A DNA stretch of 64,000 nucleotides, from assembly GCF_014633365.1 (NCBI RefSeq), contig NW_026267104.1, positions 248,001 to 312,000 on the forward strand, written 5' to 3'. The notes below the pieces were generated by a model. The model worked only from the letters and a program-made list of their open reading frames with translations, ran no database searches and was not told the DNA's origin. This DNA is from Diospyros lotus (Eukaryota > Streptophyta > Magnoliopsida > Ericales > Ebenaceae). Position numbers and translations under genes: made by a program. Shown in pieces: positions 32,723 through 44,607 of this stretch (its first letter is position 1; every line of letters begins with the position of its first letter).

Positions 32723-35019
32723 TGTGACACCCGTAATCTTAAGAGCATGATTAACAATAATAATATCCATATGAAATTCAAAGTTTAGCACAGACGAAAA
32801 CTTGAGAAACAAAACTTTAATAAAGTTAAGTAAAGTTTTGAACATAATAAGATTCAGAGTATTTTTCGTGTAAATATAAAGTTTGATACTGAAAACATGG
32901 CTTCAATAGAAGAGAGGACTTAGCAAATATCATAGCATCCATACCGAGAAAACCGGACTTAAAATGAGACTTGGCTCTGTTCATAAACTTATATAAGGTT
33001 TAAGAACATATGGTGTAGCAATAGTGTACATCTATCATAAGAGTGTAATATTGAAAATCTTTCTAATACAAGAAGAGAGAAACATCATTTTGACTATTAA
33101 AATTTATCTTCAAATAGCCACTAGATTTACATAAATCCTTTTTAAAGGAGCCACCATGTTCCACGTCCTTTCTCCAGTCTCCTCATTCATAATCACCTAG
33201 GGGGAAAAATATGGGATGAGATTCTTGCGATTCTCAGTAAGTACATGAGAACCATCATATGTATTTAAACAAGTCATGACATAACATAACATATCATATG
33301 GAGACACGAGAGGTTCCACCAACTACGGGGGCACGAACCCTCGTGCGTAGCGCTACCGAGCTCCGGTCCTGAAACTTGAGTGAACATAACATAACATAAG
33401 GGACCACATAACATAATTCATGGGCATGCTTAAACATCATAAATAGTTCATAATGTACTTACCTCAACTTGGTTGGACAAGATTTGAATGTTTAAGGCTT
33501 CACACCTTACTGGGTTTGTATTTCTGTAGACAAAACGCGTATTTTCGTGAACTAAAACTCATTTAATCTTATATTTTATTGTAGGTAATAAAATAAGGGG
33601 TTCATATGTGAAATATAATGGAAAAAGAGGCCTGCACGCGCTCTCACGCGCCTCAAGAAGAGGTGGTGCCTATTTTCGCGTCTTGGGGGCAGATTTGACA
33701 CCCTTTAGTATTTTTGCCATATCTTTCTCATTTTAACTCCGAATCGACTTCTGTTTGAACGGATTCCTATTTCAGTCCTCTACATGATGTTGGAAAGAAA
33801 TAAGACTTACCTCTCTGATTTGTGGACTGTTACAGCTAATATTTGCAGCTGTCCGTTTTCCATCAAGCCTTTGCCTCTTCTTCGTTTTCTCTCTTATTTT
33901 CCAACAACTTCTTCTCCTTCTTTTTACTCACAATCAAGACCTTATTTCTTTCTAAAAGTAATATCAACGTAACTTGGATTTGGCTCACACAATTTTGAGA
34001 TGGCTTGGGAAGTTAGATTTCAAGCCTATTTATAGAATTATCCATCAAATCATAGCATGCCATGTGTCACCTTAATTATTTAGGGTTCATCATTTCTTCC
34101 ATGTGTTACCACTCAAATGGTGACATGTGTCCCAAACTTGGAGGTTAAGTAAAGGTTTGGAGAAGACTTAGACTTATCCATGTGCTTCCATTCAAGTAAT
34201 GCCATGTGTCCTATAGTCATTACAATCTTTGAATTTTTCAATCTTCTCAAGCAAGCTTCTATTCTCTTCCAATCCAAGACTCCAAATCTTACCTTCACGT
34301 GGCTTATAGGATAGGAACCCATCATGGCCCTTATCTCTTCCTTTCCAAGCCAATTTCTTTCTTCCAAGCTAAGCCATTCTAAGGCTTATAGTATAAGCCA
34401 ATCTCTTTCTTCCAAGGTAAGCTATTATAAGGCTTCTAGTATAAGCCAATCGCTTTCTTCCAAGGTAAGCCATTCTAAGGTTTCTAGTGTAAGCCAATCT
34501 CTTTCTTCCAAGGTAAGCCATTCTAAGGCTTCTCAGGTAAAGTTAATTATTACAACTTCCAAGATAAGCCACCTTAAGACTTGGAGAAGACTTTAGAAAA
34601 TACTTGGAAAAGACTTAGCAAAGACTTAGAGAAGACTTTAGAAAATACTTGGAAAAGACTTAGCAAAGACTTGGAAAAGACTTAACAAAGACTTGGGGAA
34701 AACTTACTTTAACAAAGACTTGGAGAAGACTTACTTTAACAAAGACTAGGAGGAGACTTACTTTGGAGAAGACTTATCGAAGACTTTAGAGAAGACTTAG
34801 CGAAGACTTTGATTTAAATAAGGTTTGTACCCGAAATGATCCAAAGCTATATTGGAGTTTTATTTGAAATCCATAATCATGAATTTCACAATCCCTTGAA
34901 AATGCCTCATTTCATCATAATCTGAACTTAAATATCCCTGGTATATATCACAATTGAAAGTTCTTAGATATTACATGTTTGAAACGAGGAAGGAAATAAA
35001 CAAAATCTCGGGTGTTACA
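32723..35019 (-). mobile_element. Solo LTR with tandem-repeat U3
   Basis: 2297 bp. On the minus strand it starts TGTAACACCCGAG (35019) and ends CGGGTGTCACA (32723), with a perfect 5-bp duplication AAAGG at 32718-32722 and 35020-35024. A minus-strand TATA box (CTATAAATAGG) lies at 34025-34035, so U3 is 34036-35019. The ends suggest a chromovirus family different from its host LTR. The open frames at 33784-33972 and 34324-34596 are repeat translations or chance frames. Confidence 0.88.
34347..34815. repeat. Two tandem arrays in the solo LTR U3
   Basis: 34347-34560: a 48-bp unit (aagccaatctctttcttcca...) repeated about 4.5 times. 34570-34815: a shorter, irregular unit built on 'gacttggaaaa' / 'gacttagcaaa', repeated some twenty times. 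The arrays abut and lie just upstream of the TATA box in LTR orientation. Confidence 0.85.
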
Positions 35020-35428
35020 AAAGGTGACCTAGGCACAAAGCTAGCATAACAAACACTTCGCTGAGTATTAGGGATTTATGAGAACATACCTCATTGATCT
35101 TTACTCAATCCGAACTTGGCTTCAACAACTAAGGCCACACATACTTAACGCAGACTCACAATCATCTATCACAGTATTATGACTACAACAACTAAATACC
35201 TCTAGTGCTCAATAACGCTTACATTCAAACACATGAATACATAAAAGAAAATACAGGAGCACACACACCCTCACATCTCGGGCAACGATGCTAGTTGCCA
35301 CAACAGTCTCCCGGCACCATCCTTGCTTGAATTTGGTCTTGCATCATCTACAACATGAGGTAAACCTCATGAGTCATAAAGACTCAGTAAGGGTGCAATG
35401 CATGTAAATATGAATATAACCATGTTTA

Positions 35429-37303
35429 TAAAAGTTAAGCAAGATCGCTACGGGGCAAGCAGCGTCGTTCAAAATTTTGAACCTTACCCCGATCCCGGCG
35501 ATTGGATCAACGTCGAAATTAAATCATTCACAAACAAATAAATAAATCTAACCTTTAAATTATCGAGTCGTTCGCGGATTCGAGCCATCCAAGCGTCCAG
35601 CCTCTAACTCGTGATACGCGACACGCGTCCATTGGCAAGGAGAGCGGAATAGGAGTGCTAGCTCCTTCTCCTTTGCGCCGCTTGTGTATAGACGGTAAAA
35701 GAACGCCCACGTTTCAAATTGATGCCAAAAGGAAACGGGAAGAGTGAATGGCAATACGTTTTTCAACTCTTGAAAAACGACACCCAAAATCACTTCAATA
35801 ATGGGCAACCTATAAAAGGATATTTATAATGAAATATCCTAGGGTTTCTAAAACCCTAATGGATTGGGCTAGCCCATTAATTCTAATTTAATTTAGAATA
35901 TTAAGTAGACTTATTCTAGTCCAACTAGAAATATAATTAAATGATCCAATCCTTTTATAGGTTAAATAAAATATTATGGCCCAAATATAATTCAAGCCGA
36001 AATATATTTTATTTAACATTTGGCCCAAATCTAATTTGGTCCAAATATAATATTTAATTTAATATTTGGCCCAAATCTAATTTAGTCCAAATATTAACTT
36101 AAGCCCAAATATATTTTATTTCCTATTTGCCACTCCAACAAATAGAAAATTATTAAATTAGAAACTCCTTCCTAATTTAATCAATTGTCATTTTTAGGAA
36201 ACTCTTTCCATTATGACGACTCCTCGTCATATCGACGTCATTACGTCTATTTGTTCTTTTTCCGTGAGAACCTACGACGGCAAAACTTCTTGCCGAAGTG
36301 TCCCACTTAACCATACGTCCACTCTCCTGGTTTAAGCCAGGGACCGTGCCTATTGCGTATGACTCATTAGGCTTCCGAATATGTTGGCAATGTGTCGGTA
36401 CAAACACATAAGACAAGATTAGCCTCTAGCAAGGCATCATGCCTACCCAATTATTCAGAAGGATTCATAATCCGCAAATAACCTTTCACGAGCATGGTTA
36501 CCGTGTAATTCGATCCTCTCGTCAATGTATCTTATGTGATCTCAAGTATGGCGATGTGTTGCTTGATAACGATCACATGAGTTTTCTTCCGTCTTCTGGA
36601 TATCTTCACTTAATTAGAAAGTAAATCAATAACTCCTTATTGATCTCTTTTACCATGGCCATGGATTTAAAGTGAATATCCACCGAAGGTGCCTTAGATA
36701 CATCATTCTCTATCAAGGGATAGACGAGTCCCATCTTGGCTATGCACCCATCTCTATAAGCCTCACGATATGCCCAACGACCGCCCACGTGCAGCCTTTA
36801 TCTAGGCCCATCGAAACGATGTCAAAGCATATTGGTCTTCTTATGAGATGACTGTGATAACCTCAGGTCCAAGGATTAGTTACACCCATCTCGTATAAGA
36901 ATTCCATCAACATATAACCAAAATGGATTCTCATGGCGTGTCATGTCCAGTGACATGTTCTACAACATTGGTCACCTATGTACTTGTCTAGGCATCCCCA
37001 TGCCTATGGGTGTGAGACCCCCATTGCTATTACATAGCAAAAACATAGCACATACAAGTCTTACTGCAATTGTCAATGTCCATTCTTGACATTACTACGA
37101 CTTGGGACGTTTAGTGATGTCTAGAAACTGTGATGCATTATCTCACATCTTTATAGATTAATCACAGTATACATCATATGGACTTCTATCTAGAATGACT
37201 TCTTGTAAATTTGAACAACTCCTTATTCAAATAATAAACATGATTACAATTGTCAGTGTACAACATGTCCAATCTGATTGGGTCTAGAGCACCTACACTA
37301 ACA
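35429..37303 (-). mobile_element. Solo LTR, family 'TGTTAGTG' (copy C)
   Basis: 1875 bp, same family as copies A and B, minus strand. Perfect 5-bp duplication GTTTA at 35424-35428 and 37304-37308, inserted in the split chromovirus LTR. The inner terminus reads TA instead of CA by one transition. No internal region. Confidence 0.9.
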
Positions 37304-37606
37304 GTTTATGTATGCCAAATGCATGCAAATGAGGCTAGGCCCATTTATCCTCACAACCCTCCAAGGTTTGAGGCATCAACCTATCAGCCCCCACAATGCT
37401 AGTCCTCCATATGGCCATAGGTCCACTAGGTCTCACATCACACAAGTGATAACCAGTACATGCAAATGCTACATAAAAACATTATCAAACATATTTACTA
37501 ACTTGTAAGGCCACCTCCACGTGGGGCCATCCCTTACCTGGCTAGAAGCGTCTCCTGCCTCGGCACAAACTTCAAGCTCTTCAAGGATAACCGCCTCTTT
37601 GGTTGA

Positions 37607-40318
37607 TGTAACAACCCGCTCCCACTTACGGGCGCCACCGGTAAATAATCGACCAGATTACTCATCCGACGAATCACAACTGAAGGGTTGGACTATGTTT
37701 CAACAGGAAACACCCTAGATGGGAACTAGGCTTCATCCTTTCCTTCGCTCCACTTAGGAATCGGTCCCAACTCAAACAAGAAAACACAGCGGACCGAGAC
37801 CCAAACCCGAGTGAGCTTCACCTCTCTTCAGCTCACTTCATAGCAAGCCAATGGTGACCCAGGCACAAAGCTAGCATAACAGACACTTCGCTGAGTATTA
37901 GGGATTTATGAGAACATGCCTCGCCGATCTTTACTCTGTCCGAACTTGGCTTCAACAACTCAAGCCACATATAAATCACGCACACTCACAACCATCTATC
38001 ACACTGATGATTACAACAATTAGATACATCTAACGCTCAACAACACATACATTTACTCACAAGGGTATACATACACAACACCACATGGCTACATACAAGA
38101 GATAGTAAAATACACAACTCGGGCAACACCGCTAGTTGCCACAACAGCCTCCCGGCGCCATCCCTGCTTGCATCTGGACTTGCAACATCTACACATGAGG
38201 TGAAACCTCATGAGTCATAAAGACTCAGTAAGGGTGCAATGCATGTAAATATGAATATAACCATGTTTATGTATGATAAATGCATGCAAATGAGGCTAGG
38301 CCCACTCATCCTCACAACCCACTAAGGTTTGAGGTATCAACCTATCAGCCCCCACCACAATTGTCCTCCATATGGCCATAGGTACACTAAATCTTGCATC
38401 ACACAAGATATAACCACTACATGCTAATGCAACATAAAAACATTATCAAACATATTTACCAACTTGCAAGGCCACCTCCACATGGGGCCATCCCTTACCT
38501 GGCTCGAAGCCTCATCTCTGCCTCGACACTAATTCCAGCCTGAATCTTAAGTTCCTCTAGGATCACGGCTTTCCCAATCGAACCTAGAGGCAAACACATA
38601 AAACCCCAACTCTATTAACATCTGGCACTAAACCAATTCCCTTAACTTCGCCACACACACCATCAACAATTCAACAAAAATAATACCAACCATGGCATAA
38701 ACCAACCAACTATTCACATTTCATTATCTCCCATAATGAAAATAACTAGAAAATAACTTAGGAAAGATTTAAATAAATTTACCTCTTTGGCTGCCATTTC
38801 AAGTCCAAAATCCCATTTCGAGCTTCCAACATGCTCCTCAAGCCCCAATTTAATTTCCAGAACTTTCCCCCCATTTTTTTGGAATTTTTCAAAATTTTTC
38901 CCTATTTTCTCCTTTATTTCCTTTTCTTTGATTTTTATTTTTTTTCTTTTTTTTTTCTTTATTTCCCTTCACTTCTTCTTCTTCCCTGTTTTCTTCTTCC
39001 CGCGCGGCACTGTTCCTCTTTCTTCTTCATTGCGCGTAGCTCCTGCGCACACACCAGCGCCCGCTGATAGCCAGCCACCTCCGCTACTTGGACCACCGGT
39101 CGCTGCCTGCTAGCTCGCCTCCTCCGACCACCGTGCAACTGCTGCCCAACGCCCGCTTTGCTGTTGCAGTTGCTGCACACAACCATGGCCGCGCTTGGCT
39201 GCTGTAACGGCAGTTTCGTAGCTGCCATGGCTGCGCCCCCCGGCCATTCTTGACACTTCCTCGCGCCACTACACCTGCTGTTGGCCTCCTGCATGCATCC
39301 CCAACTACTGCATAGTTGCTGTAACAGCAGGGAAGTTACAGCCATGGCCGCTCGGCTCCGCTCGCTGCTGCCTCCATCAACGCCGCTGCAACCAACCAGC
39401 AACGCCACCACTTCAGGTTGCTTCCAACCGGCCGTCTCTCGCTCATGATATTGCTCCATCTTTCTCGCAATGCCTCAGCCTAGCTCAGCCTCTCTCTTTT
39501 CTGATTCGGCCATCAAACGATAGCCATGGCTGATGCCTTCGGTTAGCACATCCGGCCAGCCATTGACCGCCCTAAGCTCTCTCTCTCCCTCGAGCTTTGC
39601 TTCACTCAGCCAAGAGCTCTCTCTTGGCCTCTCCGCTCCTCCCTCTCGAGATCTCTCTCTCTAATTTCAAATATCAAAGAACTCTTGGGAAGCTTCAAGG
39701 AAGCTTCCTCACACCCACAACCATACATATAATTATATATATAAATATATTACAAATTAAACTCCCATATATCTCATAATTCCACTTGAGATATTAATAA
39801 ACTTGGGGATTTTTATAATTATACTTGGACCCTCCAAGATTTAATTTAAATTCCATCAAGCCACATAATTTCTTGATTTTCTAAAAATTAATAATCGACT
39901 ATTTCACAAAAATGTCGATTTTGTCACTACGCCTGAATGCAACCTCTATTTGACCCAAAAATGCTTCAGGGTTGTCTTGCTCGCAAAGCCGGACCACCCT
40001 TAGGGTCCCCTCAGCTTCTTGGAGGTCCCTTGCAACCATTCGGTACTGGCACCCACTCAGGCTTATACAGAATCTATTCCAAAAATTTTTCCCATTCGGA
40101 CTGCTTCTAGCGCCATAAACCTCACTTCGAGATGCTCATCAATCTCATGCCCTCTTCCCTGGACATCCAAGTCCCAGGGCATTCCCTACCGTCAATTCAA
40201 AAATTTTTCATTAATTAATTTCTTGGAACCAACTCTTGGGCTTCCCGGACCACCCAAGATCCTTTCAAAATAATTAAAAATTATTTATTTTCAATACCAT
40301 GTAATACTAGGTATTACA
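37607..40318 (-). mobile_element. Solo chromovirus LTR inserted in a relative
   Basis: 2712 bp, minus strand, TGTAATACC...GTTGTTACA, with a perfect 5-bp duplication GTTGA at 37602-37606 and 40319-40323. It is inserted into another copy of its own family in the same orientation. It has the same internal layout as 3533-6119: polypyrimidine tract (about 38870-38995), GC-rich block (about 39000-39560) and AT-repeat TATA region (about 39724-39750). Open frames in the GC-rich block are not conserved. Confidence 0.9.
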
Positions 40319-40837
40319 GTTGACCCTAGATGCAACCACACAAAACCCAACTCCATTAACATCAGACATTAAACCATTGCCCTTAACTACGCCGCACATT
40401 GCAAAACTCACCCGATAAACAGCTTCCAATCAACCCCACCCGAGGGTTCAATCCAACCAATACTACACAATTCATTATCTCACATAATGAAAATATTTCG
40501 AAAAGAATTAAATTAATTACCTCGATTAATCTGGAGAAGAAGTTTGGTCAAATGCCTTCATTCGCCTTACCTTCTTGACTGCCATCTTGCGCCTGAATTT
40601 CCATTTTTGAGCTTTCGACATGCTCCTTGAGCCCCAAAATAATATTAAGAATTTTCCCGAACCTTTCTGGAATTGTTTGACATTTTCTCCCATTTTTTTC
40701 TATTTTTCCATATTTTTATTTCTTTTCTTTTTTCTTTTTTTCTTTTTCCTTTTATTTTCTTTTTCCCTTGCTTTCTTCTTCCGGCGCGTGCGACCTACTC
40801 CTGTTCACCATCTTCCTCACGCGCCCCCTACGCGTAC

Positions 40838-40966
40838 TGTTAGTGTAGGTGCTCTAGACCCAATCAGATTGGGCATGTTGTACACTAACAATTGTAATCA
40901 TGTTATTATTTGAATAAGGAGTTATTCAAATTCACAAGAAGTCATTCTATTAGTTTCTTGTTATTA
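40838..40966 (+). mobile_element. 129-bp stub of the 'TGTTAGTG' LTR (copy D)
   Basis: Matches the first 129 bp of copy B and then breaks at 'cttgttatta'. No second half and no target duplication, so it marks a deletion or recombination breakpoint. Confidence 0.85.
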
Positions 40967-42188
40967 AAATGAGGTTTAGGTACATTCGGTCTTCTAATCC
41001 TTTCCTATCGTCGAATAGACTCTTCTTCCCCTTCACGTTCCTTTCTCTTCCTTTCTTTGTCTTCATTTCCCGTCACATTCCTCATAATTTCAGTGTGAAG
41101 GATATATCGGTTTGCTCTGACAAATAGATCGGCCAGGGACGTTGGAAGGTCTAAAGAAAGTGATTCTAGGAGTGAGGCGAGACGTGTCCCTTGGAGCATG
41201 GCAGGTACTGCCACTTGAGCCGGCAAGTCAGGGACTTCAAGAGTAGCATTGCGAAATCTATCCACAAATTGACGCAAGGATTCCTTATTCCCTTGTCGTA
41301 TGCTGAGCAAATATGTGGCATCCTTTTTTCTTCGACTGTTAATCACAAAAGCCTTGATAAATTCTGTTCTAAGCTGCCCAAATGATGAAATAGAGGCTTC
41401 TGGAAGGCTATTAAACCATGTTCGAGCATGTCCTGATAGTGTTAAGGAAAATGCTCGGCACATTATGCCGTCATCCCATCCATGCAATATATTGGTGCTC
41501 TTCTGTTGTAGGGATTAAGTTTTTCCTCTCAAGCACCTCTTCTACTACTCTTTTCATATCCTCATGTATGGTAGCTGTTGTCTGATTGTCATGTCTTGTT
41601 GGTGTACTGGCCACTGTTTCATGATACCTCCGCCTTTGAGGAATTCTGGTTCTGTTTTCCATTCTTGGGTTTCCATTTCTTCGAGGCACGAAATGAGGGT
41701 TCCTTCTTGGTGGTGGCGATTTGGGCCTATCCTCTCGTCAAGGCATAGATCGAGAATGAGAATTGGGAGTAGCTTCTTAGTAGGAATCAACTCCCACCTC
41801 GGGCTGAGGCATAAACTTTTTCAGAGTATCAGGCAACATCCCTCCAGGCATCATACTTTGGAGTACTCCAACCATGTCTCGAAGTGCTTGCATGCCTTCC
41901 ACGTGTTGTTGTCTCAATGCTTCGTACTCTTCCCACGGGACCGTACGTGGTGGATGTCGTGAGGTCCCCACTTGATCAGTAGGGAGTGATCCTGAGCCGA
42001 TGTTAGGTGAAGGTGGGATTGGTTGATTCCCCATCTGTCGGTTTGGAGAAACGGAGCGATCACCTCCTTGTGTTTGAGCATTATGAGGGGGAGGAGGAGC
42101 TCCTTGTTGTTGAGAGTTCTGTGGTGGTGGGCGTGTTTCAATGCCTTGAGAGAGAGTTCATCGGTGTCCACGGGTGTTTTCCATTCTT
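40967..42188 (-). pseudogene. Tat/Ogre-type gag fragment
   Basis: Starts at an ATG near 42185 just inside the primer-binding site, meets a stop after eight codons, continues through a Pro/Gln-rich N-terminal region with another stop near 41777, and shifts frame near 41475-41490. The last frame (41487-41005) has the Retrotrans_gag pattern: GIMCRAFSLTLSGHARTWF, SSFGQLRTEFIKAF, ESLRQFVDRF. Compared with family members a segment before GIMCRAF seems to be missing, so there is probably a short deletion. Protease and the rest of pol are absent. Confidence 0.8.
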
Positions 42189-42209
42189 AAGTTGACTTTT
42201 CGTCTTGGG

Positions 42210-42229
42210 TTTCCCACAGACGACGCCAA
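42210..42229 (-). other. Primer-binding site region of the Tat/Ogre-type element
   Basis: On the minus strand TTGGCGTCGTCTGTGGGAAA, close to the TTGGCGCCGTCTGTGGGAA form common in Tat/Ogre elements, with one change in the first eight bases. I do not assign the tRNA. Confidence 0.7.
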
Positions 42230-42233
42230 TTGT

Positions 42234-43104
42234 TGTTGCCAAAATACAATAATTTATTTTTAATTACGGATAGACACAAGAGTCTTGGGACTCGTGTCTT
42301 TACTGATGAGAATCTTACAAGCAATTGGATCTGGTAAAGGTCCAGATCTAATAATCTGATAGAGCTGATGATCTGGTGGCCCAAAATGATCTGGTGGGCT
42401 GATGATCTGGTGGCCCAAAATGATCTGGTAGCCTAAAATGATCTGGTGGCCTAAAATGACTGAGTGACCTTGGTGACCGAGTGGCCTTGGTGATGAGTGG
42501 CCTGAAGATGACGAGTGGCCTTGGTGACCGAGTGGCATTAGTGACGAGTGGCCTTGGTGACCGAGTAGCCTTGGTGACGAGTGGCCTTGATGACGAGTGG
42601 CCTTGATGACGAGTGGCCTGAAGATGATGAGTGGCCTTGGTGACCGAGTGGCCTTAGTGACGAGTGGCCTTGGTGACCGAGTGGCCTTAGTGACGAGTGG
42701 CCTTAGTGACCGAGTGACCTTAGTGACGAGTGGCCTTGATGACGAGTGGCCTTGGTGACCGAGTGGCCTATAAAACGAGAGCACTGTTAGGACGCGGGTG
42801 GGCGTCCTTGCGCAAACCCTCCGATGCTTGAGTCAGATCTCGAGAGAAAATGAGAAAATTGTACTTCAATTACTCAAATTGCGTACCTTGAAATGAAGGT
42901 GGGGTCTCATATTTATAGTGGAGGAGAGAGAGAGGCTTCGTGGTATTTTCGGCGAGATTCTCGTGGCCCAATCCGGGAATTTTGGGGCCCATTTGGCTGG
43001 CGAGATGGGGCCATTCGGCTGAATCATCAATCCCGAAGTGTCACTCGGCATGGCCGAGTGGCCCCCACTCGGTTAGGCCGAGTTGGGGGGAGGGGCCACT
43101 CGGT
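42234..43104 (-). mobile_element. 5' LTR (3' part) of the Tat/Ogre-type element
   Basis: Directly upstream of the primer-binding site on the minus strand, ending GGCAACA. It has a TATA box (CTATAAATATG, minus, 42908-42918) and a 'gactcaagcatcggaggg' leader block typical of Tat LTRs near 42819-42836, plus a minisatellite. The U3 side is cut at 43104 by a Copia-type LTR. Confidence 0.75.
42360..42780. repeat. Two adjoining minisatellites in the Tat LTR
   Basis: 42360-42450: about 20-bp units of 'tgatctggtggcccaaaa'. 42450-42780: units of 'gagtggccttggtgacc' and 'gagtggccttagtgac', about 16-18 bp each with a 33-34 bp dimer. The 174-codon minus-strand frame here is a repeat translation. Confidence 0.88.
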
Positions 43105-44607
43105 TGAAGGATCAAAAACGAGGATACAAAAGCATGCAACGGAAGCGTTTTAATAAAAAAACGATCCTCGTATTGATTAGGAGACTTACTTTTACGGCGG
43201 ATTACCGGTCGAAATGGGGCGATAGGGGCAGGATGCGCGGTAGCTTCTTCGCGTGGTGGAGACGACGGCTGTCCTGCTATCCTTCGGCTCCTTCACATCA
43301 GAACTTCGAGGCTCTCTTTCCGTCTTCCGAAATATGACTCGAACTCGTGGCCTCTCTTCGGTGAAGAAGAATGAAAAACGACTTGGATGAAAAAACAAAT
43401 AATGAGAGAATATATAGGGAGAACCCTAGGGTTAAAACCCTAGTGGGCCAAACCCTAATGGGCCAAGATCATTTAATTAATTTTCTAATTGGGTTAGCCC
43501 AATTAATTAATTAAAAAACCCTAATGAACTATTATTTTATTCTAGCCCAATTAATTATGGACCATTCTGAATAAAATAATTCTCTCTCAATGTAATTCAT
43601 CCAACAAGCCAAATGTATTAAAAAATACATGAGTTACATCGAGCTACCCCGGGGACCAAAAGACAAATTATTCACGGCTACTAAAATGACCAAAATATCC
43701 CTGCTACCTAGTAGCTATATTTTGTCATTCTAAGTGTTCCAACTATCACCATATGGTAACACTGACCCCACGAATAATTTTGCATATGCCATGTCTTTGA
43801 CCTACTAGTGTAATGACGAAAATACCCCTCTACGTAACACCCATCATTTAGAAAGGAATAATGTACTAACACCTTTCTAAATGATTTCTACCATCCTTAG
43901 ATCACTAGTCCAATAATCCGTGACTACTCGAATGTACTTGCTTATCACTGGGAGCTACCCAGAAGCACACACTCTTAAGTCACGTTCCCAGGGCCCTGGA
44001 TTATTCGATTATTCTTGGACAATCACAAGGGGGTGAATCATAGAAACTATCTTGTATTAGTCTGTCTTAGCTAATTAGAAACCATACTCCCAACTCAAAA
44101 GGATATTGATCTTTGATAGACCTCACCTACAATGAATCTAAGAATATAGCTCTAGGTTCACTAGACCACCAACTAATACTCAAGTATTAGAGTACTCGTC
44201 CACGTAGTAGCAGTGACAGACTAGCTCCATGATAATTAGTACTTTGTCATTAGCTTCTATCACAGGTCCACTCTACGCATTCCAAATGCGCTTGTACAAT
44301 TAGAGTAAACGGACTGTTTACTGGCTAAGGCAAGCCATCCTCCATTAGGATCTATTGCACAATGATCTTATCATGATAGAATGCCCAGTTCTATCAAAAG
44401 ATCAAGAGTAATATTTTCTTGCTTATTAAGTACCCATGATTCATGCCTAACTGTGAAGAACGACCCATCACATGAATCACTTACTTAATAGCATGGACAC
44501 CTTTCCAACAATTAAATGCAAATAATATATGTGCCATAAACTGAATAAAAGAAACATCATTACCATAAATTAAACAAAACGTGTCTTTAAGGCATACATT
44601 TCCAACA
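43105..44607 (-). mobile_element. Angela/BARE-like Copia LTR, no target duplication
   Basis: 1503 bp, minus-strand copy of the family at 30835-32318, with very few differences in the first 250 bases. Ends are canonical, but flanks (tcggt / ctcat) do not match and neither a primer-binding site nor a polypurine tract adjoins it. It is probably a recombinant joining two different insertion sites. Confidence 0.85.

Larger units (their letters stand above)
32475..40837 (-). mobile_element. Chromovirus LTR split by three insertions
   Basis: One minus-strand LTR, Tekay/Del type, whose pieces 32475-32722, 35025-35428, 37309-37606 and 40324-40837 join collinearly with the complete copy 3533-6119. The three gaps are solo LTRs, each with a 5-bp duplication of this LTR's own sequence. 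About 1.46 kb of roughly 2.6 kb remains. The U3 end is lost where a different LTR stub starts at 40838. No coding region. Confidence 0.85.

Noticed and set aside
42260..42784. 174-codon minus-strand frame rich in RPLVTKAT repeats
   Set aside because: Translation of the minisatellite in the Tat LTR.
43105..44607. Solo LTR with target duplication
   Set aside because: Flanking 5-mers (tcggt and ctcat) differ, so I call it an LTR of uncertain status.
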